36,862 bases of DNA from Microcaldota archaeon (GTDB taxonomy: Archaea; Micrarchaeota; Micrarchaeia; Anstonellales; Anstonellaceae). Position 1 is the stretch's first letter, and every line of letters starts with the position of its first letter. Shown piece after piece: positions 7,118-15,722 of the stretch. A program made the translations under genes and the position numbers. The notes below the pieces were generated by a model. The model had not been told where the DNA came from, made no database searches, and saw nothing but the letters and a program-made list of their open reading frames with translations. Location of the stretch: the NCBI GenBank assembly GCA_026413805.1, contig JAOAKE010000004.1, forward strand, positions 1 to 36,862, written 5' to 3'.

Positions 7118-7621
7118 ATGGAAGTTGCAGTTGGCAAGCTTGGGCAGGCAGCAGTGGAGTTCTTTGCCTATGCATCGTTTTTCTTGTTCGTTGTCCTAGT
7201 GGCAACAGCTGTTTTCTTACAGATTCAACAGCAGGAGCTTTCAAAGGCAGAAACTGCCTTTGCCCAAGAAACTGCCTATGAGTTTGCAGACCAAATTCAC
7301 ACAACATTCATTGCTGGGTCTGGCTTTAGGCAGTCAGTCTCTCTGCCCCAATCAATTCTTGGAAGGCCCTACCAGATCAAGATAAGCCGAAGCGGAAGCC
7401 CAAATGTGAGAGAAACAGGGATGGTGTATGTGGAGTGGAAAGGGGCAGGAGGGCAGCTTAGCTTTTCAGCGCCAACAGTGACAACCGCCTATGATGCAAC
7501 TACACATGCAGGCTTCATTAATGTGTCAGGGGATTTTATAATAATAAATCCGGCGAGCTACCCCGGAGTAAAGCTAAATATTTCAAATGAGAATGGAAGG
7601 ATACGGTTCAGCAGGGGTTAA
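7118..7621 (+). CDS. Class III prepilin-like protein
   Basis: About 167 aa. KLGQAAVEFFAYASFFLFV is a good class III signal: a basic residue, Gly, then Q with E four residues later, then a hydrophobic helix. Cleavage is expected between G and Q. ATG 7097 lies inside the preceding gene; ATG 7118 gives a nine-residue leader (MEVAVGKLG) and is preferred. The two genes overlap by few bases either way, implying translational coupling. The mature part is a small beta-rich head, as in archaeal minor pilins. No cysteines are present. Confidence 0.75.
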   Translation: MEVAVGKLGQAAVEFFAYASFFLFVVLVATAVFLQIQQQELSKAETAFAQETAYEFADQIHTTFIAGSGFRQSVSLPQSILGRPYQIKISRSGSPNVRETGMVYVEWKGAGGQLSFSAPTVTTAYDATTHAGFINVSGDFIIINPASYPGVKLNISNENGRIRFSRG

Positions 7622-7622
7622 G

Positions 7623-8186
7623 ATGGGCTTGAAAAAGGGGCAATATTTTTCCTTTGATGCAATTGTGGCAGCAGTAATAGGGATAATTGCACTTTCCACA
7701 CTGATAGCTTATTGGAGTGGCGCGCAGTCTGCGGTGGACAGCCGGGCCTTGCCTTTGCATTCCGAGGCAGCGCGCATGTCAGCAGCACTTCTTTCGCCAG
7801 GCGAGCCTGCCAACTGGACCAATTTCCTTCCACCCAGCGGTGGAATAGGCGGAAACATCAGGCAGGTTGGGATAGCCAGCCAATCCGGGGTATTAAATCG
7901 CACAAAGGTGAACGCCTTAATAGACAGGATAGGAGTCATTGGCGGGCCTTCCAGCCCAAAATATCCTGCTTATTTAGAGCTTGGCAGAATATTGCACACC
8001 CCTTCAAACTACTATATCCTTCTTGAAGCATCAGATTCAATTTATTCAAATATCTGCAGCACCTCTTCAGTCTGCCTCATCGGATGGCCTCCTCCTGCAA
8101 ATGCAACCGAAGTAGCCATCTTTCACCGCGGGGCAGTAAGTGAAGAGGGCATTCCTGTCCGCGTTCGCGTATTTCTTTGGCGCTAA
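7623..8186 (+). CDS. Pilin-like membrane-anchored protein, last gene of operon
   Basis: About 187 aa. The N-terminus KKGQYFSFDAIVAAVIGIIAL resembles the first gene of the operon (FSLDAFVAF) and also has a G-Q junction after basic residues, so it is probably processed like the others. ATG 7623 follows the previous stop by one base, with AGGGG upstream; an upstream ATG at 7587 lies within the previous gene. The exterior part has one Cys pair (NICSTSSVCLIG). It ends 21 bases before the converging glmS. Confidence 0.7.
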   Translation: MGLKKGQYFSFDAIVAAVIGIIALSTLIAYWSGAQSAVDSRALPLHSEAARMSAALLSPGEPANWTNFLPPSGGIGGNIRQVGIASQSGVLNRTKVNALIDRIGVIGGPSSPKYPAYLELGRILHTPSNYYILLEASDSIYSNICSTSSVCLIGWPPPANATEVAIFHRGAVSEEGIPVRVRVFLWR

Positions 8187-8207
8187 CTGAAAAAAACCGA
8201 AAAGAAG

Positions 8208-9962
8208 CTATTCTACTGTCACCGACTTTGCAAGGTTCCTTGGCTTGTCAGGGTCGCGCCCAAGCTCCACTGCCATATAATAGGCAAGCATTTGCAATGG
8301 GATTGAGTATAAAATAGGGGAGGCAAGCTGGCTGCACGGCGGCATCCTGAATGACAATGCTGACTTTGAAAGCAGTTCTTCTGAATCTGACAACACCAAG
8401 AGAGTGGCATTCCTTGCTTTGCATTCCTGTATGTTTGAGGCTGTTTTTGGAAGTGATTCGTCAGATGGCGCAAGCGCCACAACCACGACCTCTTTGTCCA
8501 AAAGCGAAAGCGGTCCGTGCTTGAGTTCTCCTGCAGCGTATGCCTCTGCGTGCAGGTAAGTTATTTCTTTTAGCTTAAGTGCCCCTTCAAGGGCAACCGG
8601 GTAAGAGTAAGACCTCCCGATAAAGAAGAAATCCCTCCTTTTTGCAAGGGCAGAGGCAATCTTTTTTATTTCATTTGACCTAGAGGCAAGCCGCTCTATT
8701 TCCCAAGAAAGCGCGGCAAGCTCTCCTGCCAGTGCGCTTTTGCCTGCAAGGGAAATGGCGATTTTTGTAAGGACGGCAAGCTGGCAGGTGAATGACTTGG
8801 TGGCCACCACCGAAAGCTCAGGCCCAGCCCCAATGACTACTCTGGCGTCTGCTTCTCGGTAAAGGGAGCTTCCCACTACATTTGTTATCGCGATTATCTT
8901 CGCCTTGTCCTTCTTTGCAAGCCTTACAGCTGCAAGGGTGTCGGCAGTTTCCCCAGACTGGCTGATTGCCACAACCACTTTCTCTTTTCCTGTGCGCAGG
9001 TACGGGTATTCTGAGGCATAGGCCACTTCGCATGAGGCCCCAAGGAGCCTGTGCATGGCAAGTTTGAAAACCAAGCCTGCATGGTATGAGCTGCCAGAAG
9101 CAACAACTGCGATGCTGCTTTGGTTTTTCAGCAGCCCAACAGCTTCGCTGACATCAGCAGCCAACGCCTCCCTCACCTTTGACTGCTGCTCATTGATTTC
9201 CTTAATCATAAAGTGCGGGTAGCCGTCCTTTTGGGCCATCTGCGCAGTCCAATTTATGGCATGCACCTTTCTTGCCACCTTTTTTCCGTCTTTCCCAAAG
9301 ACTACAAACCCATCCTTGTGCATCTCGGCACGGTCGCCATCTTCCAAAAAAATAGCTTGGTTTGTGTATTCAAGCAGGGCGGCAACATCAGAGGCGCAAA
9401 TCATTTCTCCCTTCCCAACCCCCATCACCAGAGGCGGCCCATTGCGGGAAAGGTAAATTGCCTGTTCCCCCTCTGCCATCACTACTAAAGACCACGAGCC
9501 TGTCAGCCTCCCCACTGCCTTTTCAAACGCCTTCCCAAAATCCTTCTCTTTTTTTCGCGCATCCTCTATCAGGTGCGCCACAAGCTCGGTGTCTGTCTCA
9601 GAAGTGAAGCGGTGCCCAGCGGATAAAAGCTCCTCCTTCAGCTTTTCAAAATTTTCAATAACACCGTTGTGTATCACGAATATTTTTCCGCTGCAGTCTG
9701 AGTGCGGGTGGGCATTCTGTGGGGTGACGCCGCCGTGGGTTGCCCATCGCGTGTGCCCAATACCCATGTTGCCTTCAAGCTGCAGGAAATTCTTTTTTTT
9801 GTGGATTTCATCTATTTTTCCCACGTCTTTTATCACCCTTATTTTTCCATCCAGGGTGGCAATTCCTGCCGAATCATAGCCTCGGTATTCCAGCCGGCGC
9901 AGCCCTGCCAGTATTACTTCTGAGGCCTTTCGGTGTCCTATGTAGCCGATTATTCCGCACAT
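8208..9962 (-). CDS. glmS: Glutamine-fructose-6-phosphate aminotransferase
   Basis: GlmS makes glucosamine-6-phosphate from fructose-6-phosphate and glutamine, the entry to UDP-GlcNAc and thus to surface glycans. At 584 aa it has the normal domain order: an N-terminal class II glutamine amidotransferase with nucleophile Cys2 (MCGIIGYIG), GHTRWATHG and SETDTELVAHL, then two SIS sugar-isomerase domains (SGSSYHAG, ISQSGETADT). The C-terminus DKPRNLAKSVTVE is the conserved tail. No glmS riboswitch is visible, as expected in archaea. It is monocistronic or leads into nothing on the same strand. Confidence 0.97.
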   Translation of the reverse strand: MCGIIGYIGHRKASEVILAGLRRLEYRGYDSAGIATLDGKIRVIKDVGKIDEIHKKKNFLQLEGNMGIGHTRWATHGGVTPQNAHPHSDCSGKIFVIHNGVIENFEKLKEELLSAGHRFTSETDTELVAHLIEDARKKEKDFGKAFEKAVGRLTGSWSLVVMAEGEQAIYLSRNGPPLVMGVGKGEMICASDVAALLEYTNQAIFLEDGDRAEMHKDGFVVFGKDGKKVARKVHAINWTAQMAQKDGYPHFMIKEINEQQSKVREALAADVSEAVGLLKNQSSIAVVASGSSYHAGLVFKLAMHRLLGASCEVAYASEYPYLRTGKEKVVVAISQSGETADTLAAVRLAKKDKAKIIAITNVVGSSLYREADARVVIGAGPELSVVATKSFTCQLAVLTKIAISLAGKSALAGELAALSWEIERLASRSNEIKKIASALAKRRDFFFIGRSYSYPVALEGALKLKEITYLHAEAYAAGELKHGPLSLLDKEVVVVALAPSDESLPKTASNIQECKARNATLLVLSDSEELLSKSALSFRMPPCSQLASPILYSIPLQMLAYYMAVELGRDPDKPRNLAKSVTVE

Positions 9963-9978
9963 GAGAAAAGCACCAAAA

Positions 9979-10170
9979 TCAGACCTTTTCCCCTACTGCG
10001 AAAGTCCTTTTTACAGCCGTGATTTTTATTTTTACTTTTTCGCCCACCTCTGCATTTGGCACAAATATAACAAAGCCTTCAATGTGGGCGATGCCATCTC
10101 CCTTTGCGCCCTTGGCATCAATTATAACTTCGTATTCCTTGCCTTCCTCAACAGGGCGACCGATTCCATC
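9979..10170 (-). CDS. Small TRAM-domain protein
   Basis: A 63-aa stand-alone TRAM domain (PVEEGKEYEVIIDAKGAKG, GDGIAHIEGFVIFVPNAEVG, then EKVKIKITAVKRTFAVGE). TRAM domains bind RNA; free-standing archaeal ones have been proposed as cold-shock-like RNA chaperones. ATG 10170 is chosen over the ATG seven codons upstream because GGAGG lies at the right distance before it. It sits 16 bases before the start of glmS and on the same strand, so the two may be co-transcribed. Confidence 0.88.
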   Translation of the reverse strand, partial: DGIGRPVEEGKEYEVIIDAKGAKGDGIAHIEGFVIFVPNAEVGEKVKIKITAVKRTFAVGEKV

Positions 10171-10252
10171 CATAACACACACCCTCCACATAGAGCTTGG
10201 AAGGAGTGGTTAATAATATTTTGGCTTTTTGGAAGCAGCATTGCCTGCTTGG

Positions 10253-11338
10253 TTACCTAAAGGGGCGGGCATTCCTGCGAAGGCGCATTAGGGCAGGGCT
10301 CCGTCCCAGCCTGCTAAAAAGCGAGCCATATGCCTGCTCAAATTGGCGCCCATCTAATGCCGCGCGAAGGTCGGCTTCAATAAGCACAGGGGGATAGGCA
10401 TAGGATTTGTGGAGGCAAGAAAGCGAATGGACAAAGGAGGCTATTTCATCAAATCCCCTCTGCCCAGAAAGGAACTCCACCCGCAACGGCCGGTCATCCT
10501 TTACTGGCTTGAGGTAAAAGGCAAGTATTCTTTCGCCCCATTGCCCGAGCTCTTTGATTATCTGGTGCCTCTGTGGTTCCGCCGCATAGGAAAAGGCGCA
10601 AGTCCTCTCACCCTCATTCAGCATAAAAAACAGGAAATTAGTGTCGTTTGTGTTGGCAAACCCATTGCCCTGGGTGTGCTTGCTGACTATCTCTATGAAT
10701 CGCCTGCTTCTGCTGTCCTTTATCACTCCCAGCAAAGTGCAGTTTTTTTCCCAGGCAGCTTGGTAAAGCTTGCGGTATTCTTCTACTGTCTCGTTGTAAA
10801 GTGGCCTAATTTCCGACTCTTCTGGCGGCCTGTCTGACAGGAGGGGGGCTATTGAGCCATCCAGCAGCAGATAATCTGGAGAATGCTGTGCAATGAGCTT
10901 GCTTGCACAGGAAAGCTCGCTTTTAAGCCTGAACAATGACTTGTGCCATATAACCTCATAGCTGTCAAGCCCGCTTCGCACGTCATATTGCGTGTTTGGG
11001 ATTGCAGACGGGAAGTAGGTGTGCGAAATCACCTTGGAAGCGCGATATTCAAATATCACGCCCGCTGCCCTCAAGAGGAGAAAGTCAAAGCCGTGCAGCT
11101 CCTCCCCTATAATGCCGCTGTCCACGGCAGCGACCTTGCAGCTTATGGAAACCTTGCCCACAGGGTAAAAAAGGCTTTTTTCAAGGGTTTCAGGGTATTC
11201 TATCTTCCCTGAATTGAAGCGCAGCCTTTTTGCAAGCTCCCTTTTTTCATTTTCCGACTCCGAAATCTTTTTTGCAATTTCTTCCAAGCCAGAGTCAAGC
11301 ATAAGTAATATAACGCTGGGTTTGCTTTTTATCTGCAT
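10253..11338 (-). CDS. nurA: NurA-family 5'-3' nuclease
   Basis: NurA works with the HerA helicase and Mre11-Rad50 to resect DNA ends in archaea. The RNase-H-like catalytic pieces are visible: AAVDSG near residue 70, LLLDGSI near 157, and near residues 205-215 GVIKDSRSR, with a C-terminal PPVLIEADLRAA. At 361 aa the length is normal. herA, mre11 and rad50 are not next to it in this window, which is unusual because they are often linked. ATG 11338 or ATG 11302 could be the start. The gene is divergent from pth2 with only 53 bases between. Confidence 0.88.
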   Translation of the reverse strand: MQIKSKPSVILLMLDSGLEEIAKKISESENEKRELAKRLRFNSGKIEYPETLEKSLFYPVGKVSISCKVAAVDSGIIGEELHGFDFLLLRAAGVIFEYRASKVISHTYFPSAIPNTQYDVRSGLDSYEVIWHKSLFRLKSELSCASKLIAQHSPDYLLLDGSIAPLLSDRPPEESEIRPLYNETVEEYRKLYQAAWEKNCTLLGVIKDSRSRRFIEIVSKHTQGNGFANTNDTNFLFFMLNEGERTCAFSYAAEPQRHQIIKELGQWGERILAFYLKPVKDDRPLRVEFLSGQRGFDEIASFVHSLSCLHKSYAYPPVLIEADLRAALDGRQFEQAYGSLFSRLGRSPALMRLRRNARPFR

Positions 11339-11343
11339 ATGCC

Positions 11344-11362
11344 GCGGAAATCCGATTTCCGC
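11344..11362. promoter_or_regulatory. Perfect 8-bp inverted repeat between nurA and pth2
   Basis: GCGGAAAT (11344-11351), loop CCG, ATTTCCGC (11355-11362). It lies in the divergent intergenic region just outside both genes. Its outer arm GCGGAA is shared with the inverted repeat over the ADP-kinase start (3101-3126). Confidence 0.55.
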
Positions 11363-11367
11363 TACTA

Positions 11368-11390
11368 AAAAATTTCCGGAGGAAATTTTT
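11368..11390 (+). promoter_or_regulatory. 10-bp hairpin holding the pth2 Shine-Dalgarno in its loop
   Basis: AAAAATTTCC (11368-11377), loop GGA, GGAAATTTTT (11381-11390). The ribosome-binding GGAGG (11378-11382) spans the loop and the first bases of the 3' arm, and ATG 11392 follows at once. ATTTCC of the preceding repeat (11344-11362) could pair instead with GGAAAT here, so two mutually exclusive folds are possible. Confidence 0.5.
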
Positions 11391-11391
11391 C

Positions 11392-11742
11392 ATGGCACTC
11401 AAGCAAGTGATTGTAATCCGCAGCGACTTGGGAATGGGCAAGGGCAAAATCGCTGCGCAGGTTTCCCACGCCTCCCTTTCTGCTTTTCGCCAGGCAGAGC
11501 TGCGCGACAAATTCACTGCGCGGAAATGGGAGGCAGAGGGGCAGAAAAAAATTGTCTTGAAGGTCGCAAGCGAGCAGGAGCTTCTTGCCCTCTATGAGAA
11601 GGTAAGGCGCGAGCTTCCATGCGCCTTGGTTCGCGACGCAGGAAGCACCCAGCTTGAGCCAGGCACAATCACTTGCTTTGCCGCAGGGCCTGCTGAGGAG
11701 GAAAAGATAGACAAGTTCACAAAAGAGCTCAAGCTTCTCTAA
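11392..11742 (+). CDS. pth2: Peptidyl-tRNA hydrolase, archaeal type
   Basis: Pth2 frees tRNA from peptidyl-tRNA that drops off the ribosome. The protein has 116 aa, the usual length, and the family's N-terminal run: KQVIVIRSDLGMGKGKIAAQ followed by VSHASLSAF. The C-terminal LVRDAGSTQLEPGTITCFA and GPAEEEKIDKFTKELKLL are also typical. The start is certain, with GGAGG nine bases upstream. The leader contains two hairpins (11344-11362, 11368-11390). Confidence 0.96.
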   Translation: MALKQVIVIRSDLGMGKGKIAAQVSHASLSAFRQAELRDKFTARKWEAEGQKKIVLKVASEQELLALYEKVRRELPCALVRDAGSTQLEPGTITCFAAGPAEEEKIDKFTKELKLL

Positions 11743-11776
11743 CCAGCGCCAAGCCCGCCTGCCAAAATGCAAAGGC

Positions 11777-13750
11777 CTAAGCCCGTGCCTTCTCTCCGGC
11801 TGCCAGCTGCTTTTTTTCTGCCACCTCGCCTGCGCTCTTTTTCACCTTGGTGTAAATCCTGAGGATTTCTGCAACAGACCACGCCTGTGAAATTGCCCCC
11901 CTCGGTTCCATCGTGGCAGGCTCATACAGCTCTGGCAGGGAGCCTATGCACCCCTTTCTTATTGCATCTGCAAATGGGCGAAGGGAAGCGAGAACCTGCG
12001 CTTCGCTTCCAGGATAGACGCTCAGCTGCGCGTCATAAAATGCCCCCAAAAGCCAAGGCCAAACCATCCCCTGGTGGTATGCAACATCCCGCTCTTGCTG
12101 GCTGCCTGCATAGTGCTCCTTGTAGCGCGGGTCTGCGGGGGAAAGGGTGCGAAGCCCAAGCGGGGTATAAAGCCTGGAGCGGACAACATGCAATACATAC
12201 TTTCTTTGCAGGGGGTTTAGTGGCGAGTGCGGAAGAGAGGCCGCAAATATCTGGTTTGGCCGGACTGATGCATCATTAGGCTCAATGACGTCAAACAGCC
12301 CCCCATCATCAGCGCAGAACTTTTGGAACGAAGATTCCACGCCCTCCAAAATCTTTGCAATTGCTTCCTCCCGCTTGCCGTCGTCAAAGCGTTTTGCAAG
12401 CTCGCGGAGAAAGCACAAGTTGGAATACCACAGGGCGTTTATTTCAACTGGCTTGCCATTCCTGGGAGTCACTGCCACGCCATTGACTTTTGCATCCATC
12501 CAAGTGGCAGCAGGCTCCTTTACAGAAAGCAGGCAATCTGCGTCCATATAGGCAAGCCTGTTGCCATGCATATAGGAGGAAACAAAGCTGCAGAGGTGCT
12601 TCCATAAGCCATTTTCCACAGTCCAATAGTCGTTAGTGTATTCAACATACTCTCTTACAGAATTGACAAACCACAGCGAGGCGTCAGCGCAGTTGTAGTG
12701 CGCTTGGCCGCTTTCATCTATGAAGTTTGGAACCAGCCCCTCTCGCATGAGCGAGGCATATCTTAAAAGAACCTCTGCCGCAAGCCCATGCCTGCCTGTG
12801 CAAAGAAGAAGCCCAGGCAAGGCAATCATCGCGTCCCTTCCCCACTCCGAAAACCAATGATAGCCTGCCAAGATGCCGTGCCCCTTTCCTCTTTTCGCAA
12901 TGAAGGTGTCGGCCGCATGCAAAAGAACCTCTAAAAAGTCTGTCCGCTCCAGCTTGTTCTGCTGGCAGTATTGCTCTGCAAAATGGTGTGAGCGGAGGGC
13001 TTGCCTGTCAAGAAGTTCCAGGGCATCAGAGGGCAAAAGCATCTCCAAGGAAATCGAAATGTGCAGTTCATCTCCCTTGCAAAGCTTTGCCAAAAAAAGC
13101 CCAGGCGAACAGAGCGTTTCAATGTAGGGATACCCCCTCTCTTTTTCAGCGCGGTATTCCATATTGCGGTATACTTCCCTTGCCTGCACAAACCTTCCGC
13201 CAGAGGCGCAGACGCGCATCTCTGAAGGCTTTCTTATCAAAAAGCCTGCACGGTCGCATTCAAATTCCAACGCAGGCTCAATGGCAGAGGGGTCGCTGTG
13301 AATCTGCCTTGGGGCAAGAAGTGGGCGGGCCGAAAGCTCAACTTCTTTTCCAGCCAGCACCCTATAGGAAACAAGGGCAGTGTTTTTGCCATGCACCATC
13401 CTGACCGATTTTTCAAGCCGCACGTCGCCAAGCGAATAGAGAAAGGTTGGATGGTGGTAGAAGGAAAAGCCTATTTGGTGGCGGAATCCCTCTGGGTAAA
13501 CTACCCCTGGGTAGCAGTTTGTTGAAAGGGGATATTCGCTCCCACCCACCTTGGCAAACTCCTCAAATTTTGAAAGCATTACATGCCTAGAGTGCGCTTC
13601 GCCAATAGGCGCAACTAGCAACCCATGGTATTTGCGCGTGTTCATCCCGATTACAGTAGAAGAGGAATACCCTCCCAGCCCGTTTGCAACCAGCCATTCC
13701 TTTCCTTTAGCCTGCGAAGGAGTCAAGTCAAAGGCAGAAAGCGATATCAT
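11777..13750 (-). CDS. Glycogen debranching enzyme (amylo-alpha-1,6-glucosidase type)
   Basis: The enzyme hydrolyses alpha-1,6 branches of glycogen or related glucans. At about 657 aa it has the archaeal/bacterial order: an N-terminal domain starting EWLVANGLGGYSSST and NTRKYHGLLV, then an (alpha/alpha)6 catalytic domain with WFSEWGRDAMIALPGLLL, WMDAKVNG, and YHQGMVWPWLLGAF near the C-terminus. ATG 13750 with AGGTG just before it is preferred over GTG 13756. Its presence implies a storage polysaccharide or scavenging of one. A TATA-like TTTTTATTTTAAA lies about 20 bases upstream. It converges on pth2 with a 34-base gap. Confidence 0.93.
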   Translation of the reverse strand: MISLSAFDLTPSQAKGKEWLVANGLGGYSSSTVIGMNTRKYHGLLVAPIGEAHSRHVMLSKFEEFAKVGGSEYPLSTNCYPGVVYPEGFRHQIGFSFYHHPTFLYSLGDVRLEKSVRMVHGKNTALVSYRVLAGKEVELSARPLLAPRQIHSDPSAIEPALEFECDRAGFLIRKPSEMRVCASGGRFVQAREVYRNMEYRAEKERGYPYIETLCSPGLFLAKLCKGDELHISISLEMLLPSDALELLDRQALRSHHFAEQYCQQNKLERTDFLEVLLHAADTFIAKRGKGHGILAGYHWFSEWGRDAMIALPGLLLCTGRHGLAAEVLLRYASLMREGLVPNFIDESGQAHYNCADASLWFVNSVREYVEYTNDYWTVENGLWKHLCSFVSSYMHGNRLAYMDADCLLSVKEPAATWMDAKVNGVAVTPRNGKPVEINALWYSNLCFLRELAKRFDDGKREEAIAKILEGVESSFQKFCADDGGLFDVIEPNDASVRPNQIFAASLPHSPLNPLQRKYVLHVVRSRLYTPLGLRTLSPADPRYKEHYAGSQQERDVAYHQGMVWPWLLGAFYDAQLSVYPGSEAQVLASLRPFADAIRKGCIGSLPELYEPATMEPRGAISQAWSVAEILRIYTKVKKSAGEVAEKKQLAAGEKARA

Positions 13751-13756
13751 GCCCAC

Positions 13757-13930
13757 CTATCGCTTCTTTAAAATAAAAAGTTTGCGCTGCTAGGCGCGTG
13801 GCTTGGCTAATTGCTGTGCAGCGCGCTGCTAGGATTAGCTTAATTTGCCGTAGGTTCGCCAAACTTAATCTGCTTGCTTTAAAAATATTGCCAAATTTAC
13901 AAATGCCAGCATCAGCTTAGAGGTGGGAGG
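13757..13930. promoter_or_regulatory. Divergent promoter region, debranching enzyme / Dsb-like gene
   Basis: Minus-strand TATA-like sequence lies around 13767-13779, and plus-strand CTTTAAAAATATT at 13877-13889. The 11-base direct repeat GCGCTGCTAGG is at 13784-13794 and 13823-13833. AGGTGGGAGG directly precedes ATG 13931. No gene is seen here. Confidence 0.45.
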
Positions 13931-15133
13931 ATGTCTGAAAAACCATCTGCAATTGAAAGAGGGGAATATATAATCGGAATCGCAATAATCCTAGCGGCGC
14001 TTTTTGTCTCTGCCACAATATACATTTCAATGGCAGATGTAAAGACCGCCATTTATTCTGCAAAAATCCAGCAGGGGCAGCTTCCAGGCGCCCAAGTGCA
14101 GCAAAACAATTCCTCTACTGCCGAGCTTAAAGTGATAGTCATAAATGACAAAAGATGCACCGACTGCCAAGACCGAGCCGAATTTCTAATTGCACAAATT
14201 CGCTCTTTGTTCCCTGATGCAAAACTGGAAAAATACGATTACTCCGATGCCGAAGGAAAAAAAATCTACTCTGAAATTGGCGGCAAGGAGAAAATCCCCC
14301 TCGTTCTTTTTACCCCTGCAGTAAAAGACAGCGATTCCTACTCAAACGTAGCTGCCTACCTTGTCAAGAAGGGGAACTATTTCATGCTCCGAGTTGGCTC
14401 AGAGTTTGACCCAACAGCAGAGATTTGCGGAAACGGGATTGATGACGACTCCAACGGCGCTGCTGACTGCAACGACCCTGCTTGCTCTACCCACATAAGC
14501 TGCATGCCAAAGCTTGACAAGCCAGTAGTTGAGCTTTTTGTGATGAGCCACTGCCCATACGGCACGCAGATGGAAAAGGGGATGCTGCCAGTCATTGACT
14601 TGCTTGGCAACAAAGTGGACTGGAACATCCGGTTTGTGTCTTATGCAATGCATGGGGAAACCGAGGTGCGCGAGCAGCAGCTCCAATACTGCATCCAAAA
14701 ATATAGTAAAAGCAAGTACTTTGAGTACCTCCGCTGCTTCCTCAACTCCAGCAAGACAGAGGAGTGCCTTGCAGCAACCGGGCTTTCACGCTCTCAATTC
14801 CAAAAATGCTATGACGAGGCAGACAAGAAGTTCAACATAACTGCCATCCTCAATGACCGATCCTCTTGGCTGAACGGGGTGTACCCTAAATTTAACATAG
14901 ATGCAGAGCTAAATGAGAAATACGGAGTGGGAGGCTCGCCAACCTTTGTAATAAACGGCATTGTCAATGAGGGGCAAGGAAGGGACCCGGCAAGCATCCT
15001 GCAGACTGTTTGCTTGGGCTTCAAGGTCAAGCCACCCGAGTGCGACCGGCAGCTTTCAACACAATCATATACACCTGGCTTTGGGTTTGAGTTTCAGTCA
15101 ACAGGGGCAATAGCAGCAGGAAGCTGCGGCTAG
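13931..15133 (+). CDS. Membrane-anchored double thioredoxin-fold protein (DsbA/GILT-like)
   Basis: A 400-aa protein with one N-terminal membrane helix (about residues 13-33) and two thioredoxin-like modules outside. The first has CTDC at 76-79; the second starts VVELFVMSHCPYGTQ with CPYG at 208-211, so it has only one cysteine at that site. It ends with the cis-Pro segment GGSPTFVING. Between them lies a Cys-rich Asp/Asn loop (CGNGIDDDSNGAADC, 166-180) that looks like a calcium-binding segment. Probable role is thiol oxidation or isomerisation of secreted proteins. The CPYG site resembles GILT- and FrnE-like reductases. The SD AGGTGGGAGG is strong. The next thioredoxin gene starts three bases after the stop. 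Confidence 0.82.
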   Translation: MSEKPSAIERGEYIIGIAIILAALFVSATIYISMADVKTAIYSAKIQQGQLPGAQVQQNNSSTAELKVIVINDKRCTDCQDRAEFLIAQIRSLFPDAKLEKYDYSDAEGKKIYSEIGGKEKIPLVLFTPAVKDSDSYSNVAAYLVKKGNYFMLRVGSEFDPTAEICGNGIDDDSNGAADCNDPACSTHISCMPKLDKPVVELFVMSHCPYGTQMEKGMLPVIDLLGNKVDWNIRFVSYAMHGETEVREQQLQYCIQKYSKSKYFEYLRCFLNSSKTEECLAATGLSRSQFQKCYDEADKKFNITAILNDRSSWLNGVYPKFNIDAELNEKYGVGGSPTFVINGIVNEGQGRDPASILQTVCLGFKVKPPECDRQLSTQSYTPGFGFEFQSTGAIAAGSCG

Positions 15134-15136
15134 CTG

Positions 15137-15664
15137 GTGTGCCGATTGAATGGGCTTTCAGGAAAGGCAGTCTATCTTGCCATTGCAGCGTTAGTCCTTG
15201 TGGCGCTGCTTGTCCTTGCTGTTTATTGGGCAGCAGGCAGCAGCCCAGAGGAAAAAGAGCCGATCAGCATCAACCAGCCAAGCCCTGGGGAGGGCGGCGG
15301 AAAGGAAAGCGCAAAGCAGCCTGCCTCAAAGCAACAAGGCGAGCCAGAGGTGGTGCTTGAATTTCTCTACGCTGACTGGTGCCCCCACTGCCAGAAAATG
15401 AAGCCCATAGTCCAAAAGATTGCAGGCGAGATGCCATCAGAGAGGCTTAAGATAGTCTATTGGAGAGATGAAGATGTGCAAAAAGACCGCGCCACTTACG
15501 ACCGGTTTTCCTACTACCGCCAAAAGGGCATTTTTGTTGGCTTTCCGACATTTGTAATAAACAATGGCGAAGACTACCTTGCAGGAGAAGTGAGCGAGCC
15601 TTATTTTCGCGACTGGCTCTGCAGACATTTCTCCAGCCCAAAGCCAGAAAAATGCAATTCATAA
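15137..15664 (+). CDS. Membrane-anchored thioredoxin-like protein (CPHC)
   Basis: A 175-aa protein with an N-terminal helix (about 11-31), a Pro/Gly/Lys-rich linker, and a thioredoxin fold with LYADWCPHCQKMKP (CPHC at 82-85) and cis-Pro FPTFVIN. GTG 15137 starts three bases after the preceding stop; this coupling and the shared layout suggest the two act together in extracytoplasmic disulfide chemistry. CPHC is the DsbA-type active site, usually oxidising. A C-terminal cysteine pair (WLCRHF, EKCNS) could form its own disulfide. Confidence 0.85.
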   Translation: MCRLNGLSGKAVYLAIAALVLVALLVLAVYWAAGSSPEEKEPISINQPSPGEGGGKESAKQPASKQQGEPEVVLEFLYADWCPHCQKMKPIVQKIAGEMPSERLKIVYWRDEDVQKDRATYDRFSYYRQKGIFVGFPTFVINNGEDYLAGEVSEPYFRDWLCRHFSSPKPEKCNS

Positions 15665-15722
15665 GGCAGCCACTTTAAAGTAGTGTTTTTTATTCTTTAT
15701 TTCCGCTTTACTTCTTGGTTTT

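Noticed and set aside
13784-13833. Operator from the 11-base direct repeat GCGCTGCTAGG
   Set aside because: Only two copies, neither placed over a promoter in a clear way; listed as a repeat within the intergenic region only.
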